Positions 9,756 to 19,187 are shown, counted from the first letter of the stretch. The stretch is DNA of 64,000 nt from Nostoc sp. TCL26-01 (GCF_013393945.1 NZ_CP040297.1:3690001-3754000), one strand, 5' to 3'. Made by a program: numbers and translations. The notes: generated from the sequence alone by a model not told the origin.

Positions 9756-9842
9756 TAGTCATTAGTTATTAGTCATTGATAGAGACGTTGCATGCAACGT
9801 CTGTACATTAATAGTCATTAGTCCAAATATTTTGGACTACCT
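9741..9842. repeat. Heptamer repeat tract with a short palindrome
   Basis: Units of the TTAGTCA/TTAGTTA type cover the pheS start and its upstream region. Within it AGACGTTGCATGCAACGTCT (9783-9802) is a palindrome that recurs with small changes at 29795-29824 and 61899-61927. Confidence 0.8.
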
Positions 9843-9877
9843 GACACATAACTTTAGTAGTATGCCATTAATTCTAT

Positions 9878-9908
9878 AGAGGCACGGGTCAAAAGTATGC
9901 CTCTTTTT
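9878..9908 (+). terminator. Intrinsic-terminator-like hairpin upstream of surE
   Basis: AGAGGCA at 9878-9884 pairs with TGCCTCT at 9898-9904, followed by a T run (TTTT to 9908) on the plus strand. No plus-strand gene ends here: pheS runs the other way. It could end an antisense RNA or act in a surE leader. The shape is seen; the role is inferred. Confidence 0.4.
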
Positions 9909-9966
9909 ACCAGTTTAGATGCGATCGCCCATTGAAGTGTTGCTCAAATCATCAGAAAAATTTTTT

Positions 9967-10015
9967 GACTATAGACTATTGACTACTGACTATTAACTAT
10001 TGACTATTGACTATG
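9967..10015. repeat. Heptamer (TTGACTA-type) repeat tract running into surE
   Basis: Seven-base units of TTGACTA/TTAACTA type run to the surE ATG at 10013; the start codon lies in the last unit (TTGACTATGAAA). An in-frame TTG two codons upstream is therefore part of the repeat too. Confidence 0.85.
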
Positions 10016-10801
10016 AAATTACTTATTAGCAATGATGACGGTATTTCCGCCTTGGGTATTCGGACTTTAGCGAACGCTTTAGCTGAGGCTGGCCATGATG
10101 TGAGTGTAGTTTGTCCAGATCGAGAGCGATCGGCTACTGGTCATGGATTAACTTTACATCAACCCATCCGCGCCGAAATTGTCGAGTCTATTTTTCATCC
10201 GACAATTAAGGCCTGGGCTTGTGATGGTACTCCCTCAGACTGTGTAAAACTGGCACTTTGGGCTTTACTAGAGTCTCCCCCGGATTTGGTTCTCTCTGGA
10301 ATTAATCAAGGAGCAAATTTAGGCACAGAAATTTTATACTCCGGTACAGTTTCGGCAGCGATGGAAGGCATGATCGAAGGTATCCCCAGTATTGCCTTTA
10401 GCTTAACTAGCCATATTTCCAGAGACTTTCAACCTGCGGCGAAGTTTGCCACAGTCCTGATAGAGAAACTAGCTACTCAACCAATACCAGATTTGATGTT
10501 GCTTAATGTCAATATTCCGGCTGTCAAATGGGAAGAAATCGCTGGTGTCAAACTCAGCCGTCAAGGAGTACGGCGCTACGTTGATGTTTTTGACAAGCGC
10601 ACCGATCCTCGTGGTAAAACATACTACTGGTTAACTGGAGAAGTTTTAGAAGACGTAGAACCGCCAATCGGGTTAAATTTATCCCCACACATCCCCATAG
10701 ACGTTCACGTCATTAGAGATAACTACATTAGTATTACACCACTGCAATACAATCTCACATACGGTACTGCATTGGATAAATTAGCGGACTGGGATTTTTA
10801 G
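10013..10801 (+). CDS. surE: 5'/3'-nucleotidase SurE
   Basis: A 262-residue metal-dependent phosphatase acting on nucleoside monophosphates; linked with survival under stress. The active-site signature [13 protein letters not shown] is at the very N-terminus, with [13 protein letters not shown] next and [28 protein letters not shown] in the middle, all conserved in SurE. ATG 10013 is preferred over the TTG at 10007 because the upstream residues derive from a repeat. No clear ribosome site remains between repeat and start. Stop at 10801, followed by the dispersed repeat before the MBL gene. Confidence 0.95.
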   Translation: MKLLISNDDGISALGIRTLANALAEAGHDVSVVCPDRERSATGHGLTLHQPIRAEIVESIFHPTIKAWACDGTPSDCVKLALWALLESPPDLVLSGINQGANLGTEILYSGTVSAAMEGMIEGIPSIAFSLTSHISRDFQPAAKFATVLIEKLATQPIPDLMLLNVNIPAVKWEEIAGVKLSRQGVRRYVDVFDKRTDPRGKTYYWLTGEVLEDVEPPIGLNLSPHIPIDVHVIRDNYISITPLQYNLTYGTALDKLADWDF

Positions 10802-10825
10802 TAGTAAGGATGGGGGAATGGGGGG

Positions 10826-10914
10826 AAAGAACCTATATAAGTATTTTCTCCTTGTCTCCTTGTCACGCCAGTCACCTCAACGGGGGAAACCCCCGCACGG
10901 TGCTGGCTCCCCTT
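10826..10914. repeat. 89-bp dispersed repeat, copy A (inverted relative to 12214-12302)
   Basis: An 89-base element with CTCCTTGTC units and a GGGGGAAACCCCC hairpin core. Its reverse complement matches 12214-12302 with two differences by eye. The two copies enclose the MBL-fold hydrolase gene. Confidence 0.85.
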
Positions 10915-11209
10915 ATCCCCTTGTTTTTTTTGAATTTTGAATTTTGAATTGATTTTCCCATCTATACAGTGGAGCAAAATTTAGGCTATAAAATAGGAGC
11001 GTTCTTGGTATTACTGATACATAAATGCTGGGAATAATAAGGTAACAGCCTTGTATTACCTTACCTAGTGTGGATAATCTACCGAAAGCAAGGTATGCTG
11101 TTTTACCAACAATCTACCTCTCTATCTCCTACAGTAAGACAGCATAGATTTTACAAAATCAGTAACATTTTCGTTACTAATTGCCCGCTCAGTCCAGCAA
11201 ACAATACTC

Positions 11210-12106
11210 ATGTCCAGGATAGAGAACCAATTTACTGTGCAATTTTGGGGCGTTCGTGGCAGCATACCCAGTCCAGGACCGCACACAGTCCGCTATGGCG
11301 GTAACACTCCTTGTGTAGAAATGCAGGTCGGTGGTAAACGCTTAATTTTTGATGGTGGTACAGGACTTCACGTCTTGGGGCAATCTTTATTGTCCCAAAT
11401 GCCGCTAGAAGCTTATCTATTTTTCACTCATTCCCACTGGGATCATGTGCAGGGTTTTCCCTTTTTTGTGCCAGGATTTGTTAAAGGGAATAATTTTCAT
11501 ATTCATGGTGCGATCGCTCCTGATGGTTCTACTGTAGAACAACGTCTTAACGATCAAATGCTCCATCCGAATTTCCCTGTACCTTTGCAAATCATGCAGG
11601 CTAACTTGCATTTTCATGACGTGCAACCAGGGCAACCCATCCACATCAAAGATATTACTGTAGAAACAGCACCACTCAATCATCCTGGTGAAGCGGTGGG
11701 ATATCGAGTCAACTGGCGTGGTGGTGCGGCTGTTTATATTACCGATACAGAGCATTTCCCAGATAAATTAGATGAGAACGTGCTGTGGCTAGCGCGAAAT
11801 GCGGATATTCTCATTTATGATTCCACTTACACCGATGACGAATATCATTGTGCCAAATCACCGAAAATTGGCTGGGGACATTCAACTTGGCAAGAAGCTG
11901 TAAAAGTAGCTAAAGCCGCTAATGTCAAAACATTGGTGATTTTCCATCACGATCCTGCCCATAATGATGATTTTTTAGATCGCGTGGGAACACAAGCATA
12001 TGCTAAGTTTCCTGGGGCTATTATGGCTAGAGAAGGAATGATACTCCAAGTTCCCATTTCCATGCCCTTATCAGAATCTTTTTCTGTTAGTAATTTTTCA
12101 GCATAA
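11210..12106 (+). CDS. MBL-fold metallo-hydrolase
   Basis: 298 residues. The metallo-beta-lactamase core is clear: FWGVRGSIPSPGP at the N-terminus (typical of the cyclic-nucleotide phosphodiesterase/RNase Z-like subgroup), LIFDGGTGL, the metal motif THSHWDH (about residues 73-79), NHPGEAVGYRV with another histidine, ITDTEH with the bridging aspartate, and HHDPAHNDD. These give a two-metal hydrolase; substrate is unknown. Start ATG 11210, with a longer leader of 400 bases since surE. Flanked by two 89-bp inverted repeats, so it sits in its own cassette. Alternative: any of several phosphodiesterase or hydrolase activities. Confidence 0.87.
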   Translation: MSRIENQFTVQFWGVRGSIPSPGPHTVRYGGNTPCVEMQVGGKRLIFDGGTGLHVLGQSLLSQMPLEAYLFFTHSHWDHVQGFPFFVPGFVKGNNFHIHGAIAPDGSTVEQRLNDQMLHPNFPVPLQIMQANLHFHDVQPGQPIHIKDITVETAPLNHPGEAVGYRVNWRGGAAVYITDTEHFPDKLDENVLWLARNADILIYDSTYTDDEYHCAKSPKIGWGHSTWQEAVKVAKAANVKTLVIFHHDPAHNDDFLDRVGTQAYAKFPGAIMAREGMILQVPISMPLSESFSVSNFSA

Positions 12107-12392
12107 AAACTGCACGCGGAGTAATTGTAGATTTTAGATTAGATTTAAGAAGGCAGGAGGAAAAGTAGGGAGTGAAGGACAGATCAATTCAAAATGGAAG
12201 AAGACAAGAGGACAAGGGGAGCCAGCACCGTGCGGGGGTTTCCCCCGTTGAGGTGACTGGCGTGACAAGGGGACAAGGAGAAAATACTTGTATAGGTTCT
12301 TTCCCACCATCTCCCTCTCTCCCTATCCCCCCATCTTCCCATCTCCCCCACTTCCCACCTTCGTCAGATAAACCTCAAATCTTAAAATCCCA
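12107..12392. other. Intergenic region filled by repeats before ribF
   Basis: Holds repeat copy B (12214-12302) and a C-rich low-complexity stretch to about 12360. No gene is supported. An open frame across this stretch is made of repeat and was rejected. Confidence 0.6.
12214..12302. repeat. 89-bp dispersed repeat, copy B (inverted)
   Basis: Reverse-complement partner of 10826-10914, same length, two mismatches seen. Contains GGGGGTTTCCCCC and GGACAAGGAG. Confidence 0.85.
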
Positions 12393-13493
12393 GTGCTAAA
12401 TCTGTCTCAAAATGGGTGTTCTGTGTGGGTTGCTGCTTCAACTGAACTGGTTTTAACACCAACGGCTGTGGCTCTTGGTAAATTTGATGGAGTGCATCTT
12501 GGCCATCAAAGAGTCATTCAACCTGTTTTACAGTCAACTAGGAGCGCTCAAGCTGAGGGAGAGAGTGAGAATGTACCCCCATCAGTACTAATAGGAAACC
12601 CACCAGTCGCACCACTAAAACGGATATATTCTACAGTTGTGACTTTTCGTCCTCATCCCCATGAGTTCTTCACCGGACAACCCCGGACTTGGTTAACTCC
12701 TTTGGACGAAAAAGTGCAACAATTGCGATCGCTGGGTGTAGACCAACTGGTATTACTACCCTTTGACAAAGAATTATCAGCTTTGTCACCGGAAGAGTTT
12801 GTCGAAAAAATTCTTGTGCAACAACTACGCTGTCAGCAAATTAGCGTCGGGCAAGATTTTTGCTTTGGCAAACAGCGTCGCGGTACAGCTATGGATTTGC
12901 AACTAATTGCCGCTAAGTACCAAATTCCTGTTACCATAGTTCCGCTACATACTTCTGATGGTCTGTTTCTTGATGAGACAAACTGTAGCAGCCTTGATTC
13001 TCCACAGGAGGCTCCTATTAGTACTTCATTAATCCGTCAAGATTTAGAAAGTGGCGACATCAAAAATGCCAATCGTCTACTAGGTCGTCCCTACACTCTT
13101 ATTGGAGATGTGATTGAAGGCGAACAATTAGGCCGAACCATTGGGTTTCCCACTGCTAATTTGGAATTACCCAAGGATAAATTTATCCCTCGTCAAGGAG
13201 TTTATGCAGTCCTGGTCGAAATTTTGAGTGAGACACCAGATGCTACCATACCCAGTGATATTTTAGGAGTGATGAATATAGGTAATCGTCCCACCGTCAA
13301 CGGTACTTATTCATCAGTGGAAGTACATTTGCTCGACTGGTCTGGCGATTTGTACGGTAAAAAACTAGCTGTCAAATTGGTAGAATTTCTGCGGCCTGAA
13401 CAAAAATTCCCGTCTCTGGAAGCCTTGAAAAACCAAATTCAGCAAGATTGTACTGTCGCTAGAGAAGTTTTGAATAGAGGGGATGGGGGATAG
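12393..13493 (+). CDS. ribF: Bifunctional riboflavin kinase / FAD synthetase
   Basis: Makes FMN then FAD from riboflavin. N-terminal nucleotidyltransferase: ALGKFDGVHLGHQ (about residues 27-39), VVTFRPHPHEF, LLPFDKELSALSPEEFV and VGQDFCFGKQRRGT; ISTSLIRQDLESGD ends this half. C-terminal kinase: TLIGDVIEGEQLGRTIGFPTANLE, GVYAVLV, MNIGNRPTVNG and VEVHLLDWSGDLYGK. The start is uncertain: the open frame begins with GTG 12393, and GTG 12423 (VWVAASTE) is a shorter candidate. Compared with typical RibF it has an extra loop of about 35 residues between the GHQ motif and FRPHP, and another before the SLIRQ block. Upstream is a repeat. Confidence 0.93.
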   Translation: MLNLSQNGCSVWVAASTELVLTPTAVALGKFDGVHLGHQRVIQPVLQSTRSAQAEGESENVPPSVLIGNPPVAPLKRIYSTVVTFRPHPHEFFTGQPRTWLTPLDEKVQQLRSLGVDQLVLLPFDKELSALSPEEFVEKILVQQLRCQQISVGQDFCFGKQRRGTAMDLQLIAAKYQIPVTIVPLHTSDGLFLDETNCSSLDSPQEAPISTSLIRQDLESGDIKNANRLLGRPYTLIGDVIEGEQLGRTIGFPTANLELPKDKFIPRQGVYAVLVEILSETPDATIPSDILGVMNIGNRPTVNGTYSSVEVHLLDWSGDLYGKKLAVKLVEFLRPEQKFPSLEALKNQIQQDCTVAREVLNRGDGG

Positions 13494-13600
13494 GGAATAG
13501 GGAACTGGGGATAGGGACTTTTTCAAGACAGAGGACTTACGCAGTGTCACTAAATTTTCTGGCTTTTTGTCAATAGTCAATAGTCCAAAAAAACTTGATT

Positions 13601-13666
13601 TTGACTATGGACTATGGACTATTGACCACCCTCAGAAGGGTTTATTTGTTGAGTGCATAATTCCTA
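13601..13666. repeat. Dispersed repeat module, copy 2
   Basis: Same module as 5266-5324: heptamers TTGACTATGGACTATGGACT, then ACCCTCAGAAGGGT, TTATTTGTTGAGTGCATAAT. It lies between ribF and the DUF4926 gene. Confidence 0.75.
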
Positions 13667-13701
13667 CAAATTTGAGCGATTAGCACAGTAGGTTGCTACA
13701 C

Positions 13702-13917
13702 TTACACTAATGTCCTTTCACCAATTGGTTGATGATATAAAATCATGATCTGACTAGAATTTAAGGTTTCTACTGCATAAGCCTGTCCTGTTAAGTTGCT
13801 AAATTCTACTTCAAAAACTCCAGGTTCATATTCGTCTACAATCGTTCCTACTTGACCACGATATAATTCCAACTCTGGTAAGTCTTCGGTTAGGGCAACA
13901 ACATCTAATAATTTCAT
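13702..13917 (-). CDS. DUF4926 domain protein
   Basis: 71 residues. The pattern KLLDVVALTEDLPELELYRGQVGTIVDEY, then GVFEVEFSNLTGQAYAV, fits DUF4926, a small SH3-barrel-like domain found in cyanobacteria next to DUF6883 genes. It starts 16 bases after the end of the broken DUF6883 gene, so the three genes from 14843 down form one transcription unit. The paired arrangement resembles a toxin-antitoxin or immunity pair, but no activity is known. Confidence 0.75.
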   Translation of the reverse strand: MKLLDVVALTEDLPELELYRGQVGTIVDEYEPGVFEVEFSNLTGQAYAVETLNSSQIMILYHQPIGERTLV

Positions 13918-13933
13918 TGTATTACTTTACTCT

Positions 13934-14292
13934 TTAGAGTACATAACAGGTGACTAGACGAGGGAAGTTTTCATCATTTCGCACTATCCAAACACTCTGA
14001 ATAATTGCTTGTTTATCAGCGCGAGTAACGGGAAAGTCAATGATATATTTTTGACCGTATGGATTGCTTTTACCAGGGATAGCATCGTAAATAGCTACTG
14101 CTTGTAAAAGTATGGTTTGTAGTTCTTCTGCATTATTTAAATCTAAGTCCAGGAAGATTTGAATACACGAGCTTTGTGCTTTCCTTCTGGATGTTCTGGG
14201 TTGAGACAATACCCTGCGATTTTCTCTGCTTCAACGATAGCGCGTTCTGGGTTAGGCAGTTTCTTAGGAGTGTCTATAAAAACACTACTCAC
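13934..14292 (-). pseudogene. DUF6883-type gene interrupted by a one-base frameshift
   Basis: From GTG 14292 the frame reads LPNPERAIVEAEKIAGYC, then PEHPEGKHKARVFKSS, and hits TAG at 14145-14143. The family's continuation, DLDLNNAEELQTILLQAVAIYD through YIIDFPVTRADKQAIIQSVWIV to LVTCYVL, is in another frame that is open from 14209 to 13934. Adding one base near 14150-14153 (for example a third C in TCC-CTG) would join the two halves. The GTG overlaps the stop of the Uma2 gene upstream (ATGTGA), implying translational coupling. Either a real recent inactivation or a sequencing error in a short homopolymer. Downstream DUF4926 is intact. Confidence 0.75.
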
Positions 14293-14843
14293 ATCAAAAG
14301 TTTTTCCACAGATACTTGAATATCGGGAAATGCTATTGGTGTAATTTTTCCTTCTCCAATGGTTTGTTTTGAGACATACTTGCCATTGTGCGGTTCTCGA
14401 AAGACAATGATTTGCCCAGTTGACAAATTTAACACCCAGTATTCCGGGATATTAGCGCTAGCGTAGATGGATGTTTTCAATTCTAGGTCTTTTTGTAAAC
14501 TTGACTTAGCAACTTCTACAACCCAAAATATATCCGGTGGTTCGGGATGACGTTGATTGTAGGCAGACTCAGGTAATCGGACAATAGCAATGTCTGGTTC
14601 AGGTTCGGAGTTAGACAGAGTGATAGGCCCATTAAAACGGACATCAGCTCTACCTATCAATAACTCTTCTAGGTATTTTGCTCCTCGTTTTGCCGTACTG
14701 TAATGGATTGGTGTTTCTGGACTCATTTCTACAATTTCACCAGCTAGCAATTCCACACGCCGATCGCATAGAATGCCTACTTGAATCATCCGATGATAGT
14801 CATCCACAGACCATTTAGCTAAGGTCTTCATTGCTGAATTCAA
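14289..14843 (-). CDS. Uma2-family (DUF820) protein
   Basis: 184 residues of the same family as 7583-8179 but a different branch. Diagnostic segments: KWSVDDYHRMIQVGILCDRRVELLAGEIVEMSPETP, EPEPDIAIVRLP, PPDIFWVVEVAKSSLQKDLELKTSIYASANIPEYWVLN. The D-x-(E)-x-V ... K pattern of PD-(D/E)XK enzymes is present. It is first in a leftward unit with the frameshifted DUF6883 gene (overlap) and DUF4926. Function unknown. Confidence 0.87.
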   Translation of the reverse strand: MNSAMKTLAKWSVDDYHRMIQVGILCDRRVELLAGEIVEMSPETPIHYSTAKRGAKYLEELLIGRADVRFNGPITLSNSEPEPDIAIVRLPESAYNQRHPEPPDIFWVVEVAKSSLQKDLELKTSIYASANIPEYWVLNLSTGQIIVFREPHNGKYVSKQTIGEGKITPIAFPDIQVSVEKLLM

Positions 14844-14901
14844 ATATATATTCAGACTTGACTTAATTTTATCTTCAGGCGATCGCCAAATTATGATCTC
14901 A

Positions 14902-15666
14902 CTACTTGATTTCTGTGAGAATTTCTACCCCATCGTCTGTGACTACAATTGTATGCTCAAATTGGGCTGATAGTTGGCGATCGCGGGTAACAGCTGTCCA
15001 GCCATCGCTTAAAACTTCGACTTCGTGGGTTCCTTCGTTAATCATTGGCTCAATGGTAAATACCATTCCTGCTCGGAGACTTTTACCTTTGCCCCGTGTA
15101 CCATAGTGAGGAATATCGGGTGCAGTGTGGAAAATATTGCGAATACCATGTCCAACAAAGTCACGCACCACAGAGAAACCCTGAGCCTCAGCATACTCTT
15201 GAATCGCTGCACCAATATCGCCTATTTTCGCTCCTGGTTTTACCTCTTTAATCCCCAAATATAAACACTCTCTTGTCACTTCCACCAACTTTTGCGTTTT
15301 TGGGGAACCAGTACCAACAATAAAAGTTTTTGAGGTGTCGCCGTGATAGCCATCAACAATTGGCGTGACATCGATGTTAATGATGTCACCTTCCTTGAGA
15401 ACCTGTCTAGCATTGGGTATTCCATGACAGACTACTTCATTCACACTGGTACAAATCGACTTGGGAAAGCCTTTATAGCCTAGAGGTGCGCTTTTAGCGC
15501 CATGTGCTTGTGTCCAACGTTCTGCTTCGTCATTCAGTTGCAAGGTTGTGACTCCTGGCTGCACCATTGGTTCTAGATGTTCTAGAAGTCTAGCCGCCAA
15601 GCTTCCCGCTTGGCGCATTTTTTCTATTTCTCGTTGGGATAAAATAACAATTGGCTCGGTTTTCAT
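14902..15666 (-). CDS. map: Methionine aminopeptidase, type I
   Basis: Removes N-terminal methionine from nascent proteins. 254 residues, the type I length without an insert. Core signatures: AHGAKSAPLGYKGFPKSICTSVNEVVCHGIP with the metal-proximal histidine, DIINIDVTPIVDGYHGDTSKTF with two metal aspartates, VGHGIRNIFHTAPDIPHYG, and GMVFTIEPMINEG and AQFEHTIVVT with the two glutamates. All metal ligands are seen. ATG 15666 start; gene 10 bases downstream of bvdR on the same strand, so likely co-transcribed. Confidence 0.95.
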   Translation of the reverse strand: MKTEPIVILSQREIEKMRQAGSLAARLLEHLEPMVQPGVTTLQLNDEAERWTQAHGAKSAPLGYKGFPKSICTSVNEVVCHGIPNARQVLKEGDIINIDVTPIVDGYHGDTSKTFIVGTGSPKTQKLVEVTRECLYLGIKEVKPGAKIGDIGAAIQEYAEAQGFSVVRDFVGHGIRNIFHTAPDIPHYGTRGKGKSLRAGMVFTIEPMINEGTHEVEVLSDGWTAVTRDRQLSAQFEHTIVVTDDGVEILTEIK

Positions 15667-15676
15667 GAAATTTAAT

Positions 15677-16681
15677 CTAATTATCTGTCAAAAATACGGT
15701 TAAACCTGTTTGTGCAGCTTTTTCGGCAGCATCAGCAATTTTTAGAGTATACAAGCTTTCCTCTGGGGTAACGTACAAAGGAGTACCATCAAATAAATGG
15801 TCTAACACTATAGTTGTGTCCTTGGCAAACAAGCCTCGACGAGTCCCCACTTCTATGGGCGTTTGTTCCCCTGCTTGCGTAAAAAATCCTGTGTCCCCAT
15901 CAAAAATTAAAGCACCTTGATCGCCATGAACTTCAAATTTTCGTTCTGGTTGCCACAAAGTTTCACCTTTACCATAAATTACTTGGGCTAACAATCCACT
16001 GGCAAAGCATAATTGAGTAATGCAAAAGCAGGTTTGGTAATAGTCTGCTTCTTTTTCCCAATAGCGTTGATGACAGTTGACGGTGAAAACTTCGCCAAAC
16101 AAATCAGTCAGCCGATGTAAGCGAGATAGCGCACCAATTAGAGGAAATCCGAACATTTCATGGTTATAAGTCCATTTACGGGGTGCTGGGTGCTGGGGAT
16201 TGACGGTGCTGTAGCGCACGTAAAATAAATGACCAACTTTGTCTAAGTTTTGCTTTAAAGCTTGATGTAACCCGCCTAAAAGTTCGATGTGTTCGACGTG
16301 GAGTAATCTTTGCTGCGCTTTGGCTAGGGCAATTAGTTCTTTAGCTTCAGTAAAATCTACAGATAGGGGATATTCAACAATGACGTGTTTCCCAGCCGTC
16401 AGTGCGCCACGAGCGATCGCACCATGCTCACTATTAATGGTAGAAATAACTACTAAATCTATATCTTCTCGTTCTACCAATTCTTTCCAAGCTGCTACCG
16501 CTTCAATATCGTAGTCTTGGGCAAAAGTGTGAGTTCTTTCTGGTTTATTTCCAGCCACAGCGACAAGTTGTACCCGTTCATCTTGTAGCAAAGCCTCTGC
16601 TCGTAGTTTTGCTGCATACCCAGTACCAACTATAGCTACGCGCATTTTTGCTTTTCCCAAAGCTGCTTCTGCATTATACAT
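15677..16681 (-). CDS. bvdR: Biliverdin reductase (Gfo/Idh/MocA fold)
   Basis: Reduces biliverdin to bilirubin with NAD(P)H. The N-terminal Rossmann motif is VAIVGTGYAAKLRAEALL, then VVISTINSEHGAIARGAL, GKHVIVEYPLS, LLHVEHIELLGGLHQALKQNL, YSTVNPQHPAPRKWTY, GFPLIGALSRLHRLTDLFG, and VGTRRGLFAKDT. The order and wording match the Synechocystis BvdR I know closely, including the APRKWTY and RRGLF regions. Start uncertain: ATG 16681 gives MYNAEAALGKAK, while ATG 16645 gives MRVAIVG, which fits the family better. Runs ahead of map. Generic Gfo/Idh/MocA oxidoreductases are the alternative. Confidence 0.88.
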   Translation of the reverse strand: MYNAEAALGKAKMRVAIVGTGYAAKLRAEALLQDERVQLVAVAGNKPERTHTFAQDYDIEAVAAWKELVEREDIDLVVISTINSEHGAIARGALTAGKHVIVEYPLSVDFTEAKELIALAKAQQRLLHVEHIELLGGLHQALKQNLDKVGHLFYVRYSTVNPQHPAPRKWTYNHEMFGFPLIGALSRLHRLTDLFGEVFTVNCHQRYWEKEADYYQTCFCITQLCFASGLLAQVIYGKGETLWQPERKFEVHGDQGALIFDGDTGFFTQAGEQTPIEVGTRRGLFAKDTTIVLDHLFDGTPLYVTPEESLYTLKIADAAEKAAQTGLTVFLTDN

Positions 16682-17412
<731 letters not shown>

Positions 17413-17457
17413 AAATTAGGACTTCCCTAGTTAGACTACTCATTGCTTTTGAACAAT

Positions 17458-17490
17458 GGGGTAACCCTGGCTTACAGGTGTTTCCCCTTT
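17458..17490 (+). terminator. Candidate petF terminator hairpin
   Basis: GGGGTAACCCTG pairs imperfectly with CAGGTGTTTCCCC, followed by TTTG. It lies 46 bases after the petF stop. The convergent SpoIID-like gene ends 110 bases further on. Confidence 0.45.
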
Positions 17491-17597
17491 GTTGCGAATT
17501 GCATTTAGGGCATTGGTGAATTCTCATTTTTCTATGACCAATGCCTAATACAAAACCTTAATGTTTTGTCAAATATGGATAAGTTCTAATGATGATT

Positions 17598-19187
17598 CTA
17601 GAACTTGACTTCATCTGTTAGTTGCTGGATCTTAGTACCAGGATAATAGAACTGGAGGATTTTTTCACTAGACCAGCCTAGTTTTGCTAAATTTTGTGCG
17701 CCAGTCTGACTTAAGCCGACTCCGTGTCCTAGTCCACCACCAATAAAGGCGTATCCCCACAAATCTGTTTGTCCTTTGTTGAGTGGTACTATGTAAAAAA
17801 GTGTACTTCTTGGTGCAGCAAAGGCACTCCGAACTTCGTCTTTGTGGAGGGTGAAGATGCCAATGTCAGTTTTGACAGCTAGTTCTAAAATTCTTCCGCT
17901 TGGACTGCGGTCAGTTATGGCCATTGCCTGAATTGTTTTGAATTTAGCATAGGGGCTATTTTTTGCCCGCAAAAATTTTTGCAAGTCCTGGATAATCTCG
18001 TTTAGTGGTGTTTCTTTGTACCAACGGAACGTATCCCAGGTGCTTTCATTAAATCCTTGTTGCAGGCTGATAAATTTCTGGAAGTTCTTTTCGTCTTTTA
18101 AATTTTGTTTTTGAAAGTTCCAGATATTGTTTGGTGCATCGACAACTGGACGTAAATAAGGACGATCTGCACCATTCCACACGTCACTAAAAGAGGCGGT
18201 GATTCCACCTGTAGTGGAAGAATAAAGAGCATCCACCAGTTGATTATTATAGGTGAGTACCATTCCTCTAGTGGTGGCGATCGCTTTATCAGTTTTGCTA
18301 TCTGTGCCGTTTAGCCCATAATAAACTTGGCAGTGGGTATCAGCACACAGTTGATAATTATCTACAGCAAATCTCCGTAAATTCCTCAAGGCATAAGTTC
18401 GCGCGAGAATTGCTTGTGATTCTAGAGAAGCTTTTGGGGCATTCGTGCCAATTTCATTGGGAACAACGCCACGCAAGTAAGTTTCTAAAGATACTTGATT
18501 GACTAGGGTATATGTCCCGTAAGCATTGGGCTGAAAGTTAATTTTTCCAGCATAAAGTCGGGATTTGTCAAGTTTTTCACCTTGTTTCAGACGAATGACA
18601 TTTTTTGTGGTGCTTATTTCTACGTAGTTTGGTGTATATCGTTGCCCATTGACTACCCAACTGACTCGCGGTACTTTGGGTAAAACTTTGGTATCAATGT
18701 ATGCCAATTTATCACCCTTGGTTTGTAAACTCTGGAACAACAAGCGGCGCAGTAACGGGGTACTATACACATCTCGTTTTGCCCAAACTTGCCAGCGTTC
18801 TGGTTGAGCTATTTCTACCTCTATTCCCTGCGATCGCCATTTTTCGGCGCTGTCTTCCGCAGTTTCGTAGGTGCGATATGTACCTAAAACTACCACTTCC
18901 TCAATTGCTGGCTTGGGTAAAGCTTGCATCACTGTTTCCAGCTTGACGGGGCTTTGTGTGACGAGGATTTGCTGTTTTGCGCCTTGTATCAATTTTAGTT
19001 TCAGGCGATCGCCCGTCGTCGGCTCTAATTGCAGTTTGGCTGTAGGTTGCGCGCCAAATCGCTGCACAATGCCAATTTTCAGTTCTAAATCCTTGATTTT
19101 ATCTTCAGTCGCTGATGCGCCTGTCAATCCCAGTAAACAAAATGTTGTCAGTACCGTATAGGAAAAACGCCAGAACGAACGCTTCAT
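17598..19187 (-). CDS. SpoIID/LytB-domain secreted protein
   Basis: 529 residues from ATG 19187 (MKRSFWRF), chosen because a clean signal peptide begins there, with a hydrophobic run ending GLTGASA; the frame is open upstream to 19265. The SpoIID/LytB domain occupies about residues 190-520: LETYLRGVVPNEIGTNAP, ALEAQAILARTYALRN-like segment, CADTHCQVYYGL, VDALYSSTTGGITASFSDVW and the C-terminal GGGLGHGVGLSQTGAQNLAKLGWS. SpoIID cleaves stem-peptide-free glycan strands in spore formers; in cyanobacteria such proteins are thought to remodel peptidoglycan, but this is inference. The N-terminal 170 residues may include a SPOR-like region. Confidence 0.85.
   Translation of the reverse strand: MKRSFWRFSYTVLTTFCLLGLTGASATEDKIKDLELKIGIVQRFGAQPTAKLQLEPTTGDRLKLKLIQGAKQQILVTQSPVKLETVMQALPKPAIEEVVVLGTYRTYETAEDSAEKWRSQGIEVEIAQPERWQVWAKRDVYSTPLLRRLLFQSLQTKGDKLAYIDTKVLPKVPRVSWVVNGQRYTPNYVEISTTKNVIRLKQGEKLDKSRLYAGKINFQPNAYGTYTLVNQVSLETYLRGVVPNEIGTNAPKASLESQAILARTYALRNLRRFAVDNYQLCADTHCQVYYGLNGTDSKTDKAIATTRGMVLTYNNQLVDALYSSTTGGITASFSDVWNGADRPYLRPVVDAPNNIWNFQKQNLKDEKNFQKFISLQQGFNESTWDTFRWYKETPLNEIIQDLQKFLRAKNSPYAKFKTIQAMAITDRSPSGRILELAVKTDIGIFTLHKDEVRSAFAAPRSTLFYIVPLNKGQTDLWGYAFIGGGLGHGVGLSQTGAQNLAKLGWSSEKILQFYYPGTKIQQLTDEVKF

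Noticed and set aside
12172..12399. 75-codon frame before ribF
   Set aside because: Made of repeat copy B and C-rich low complexity.
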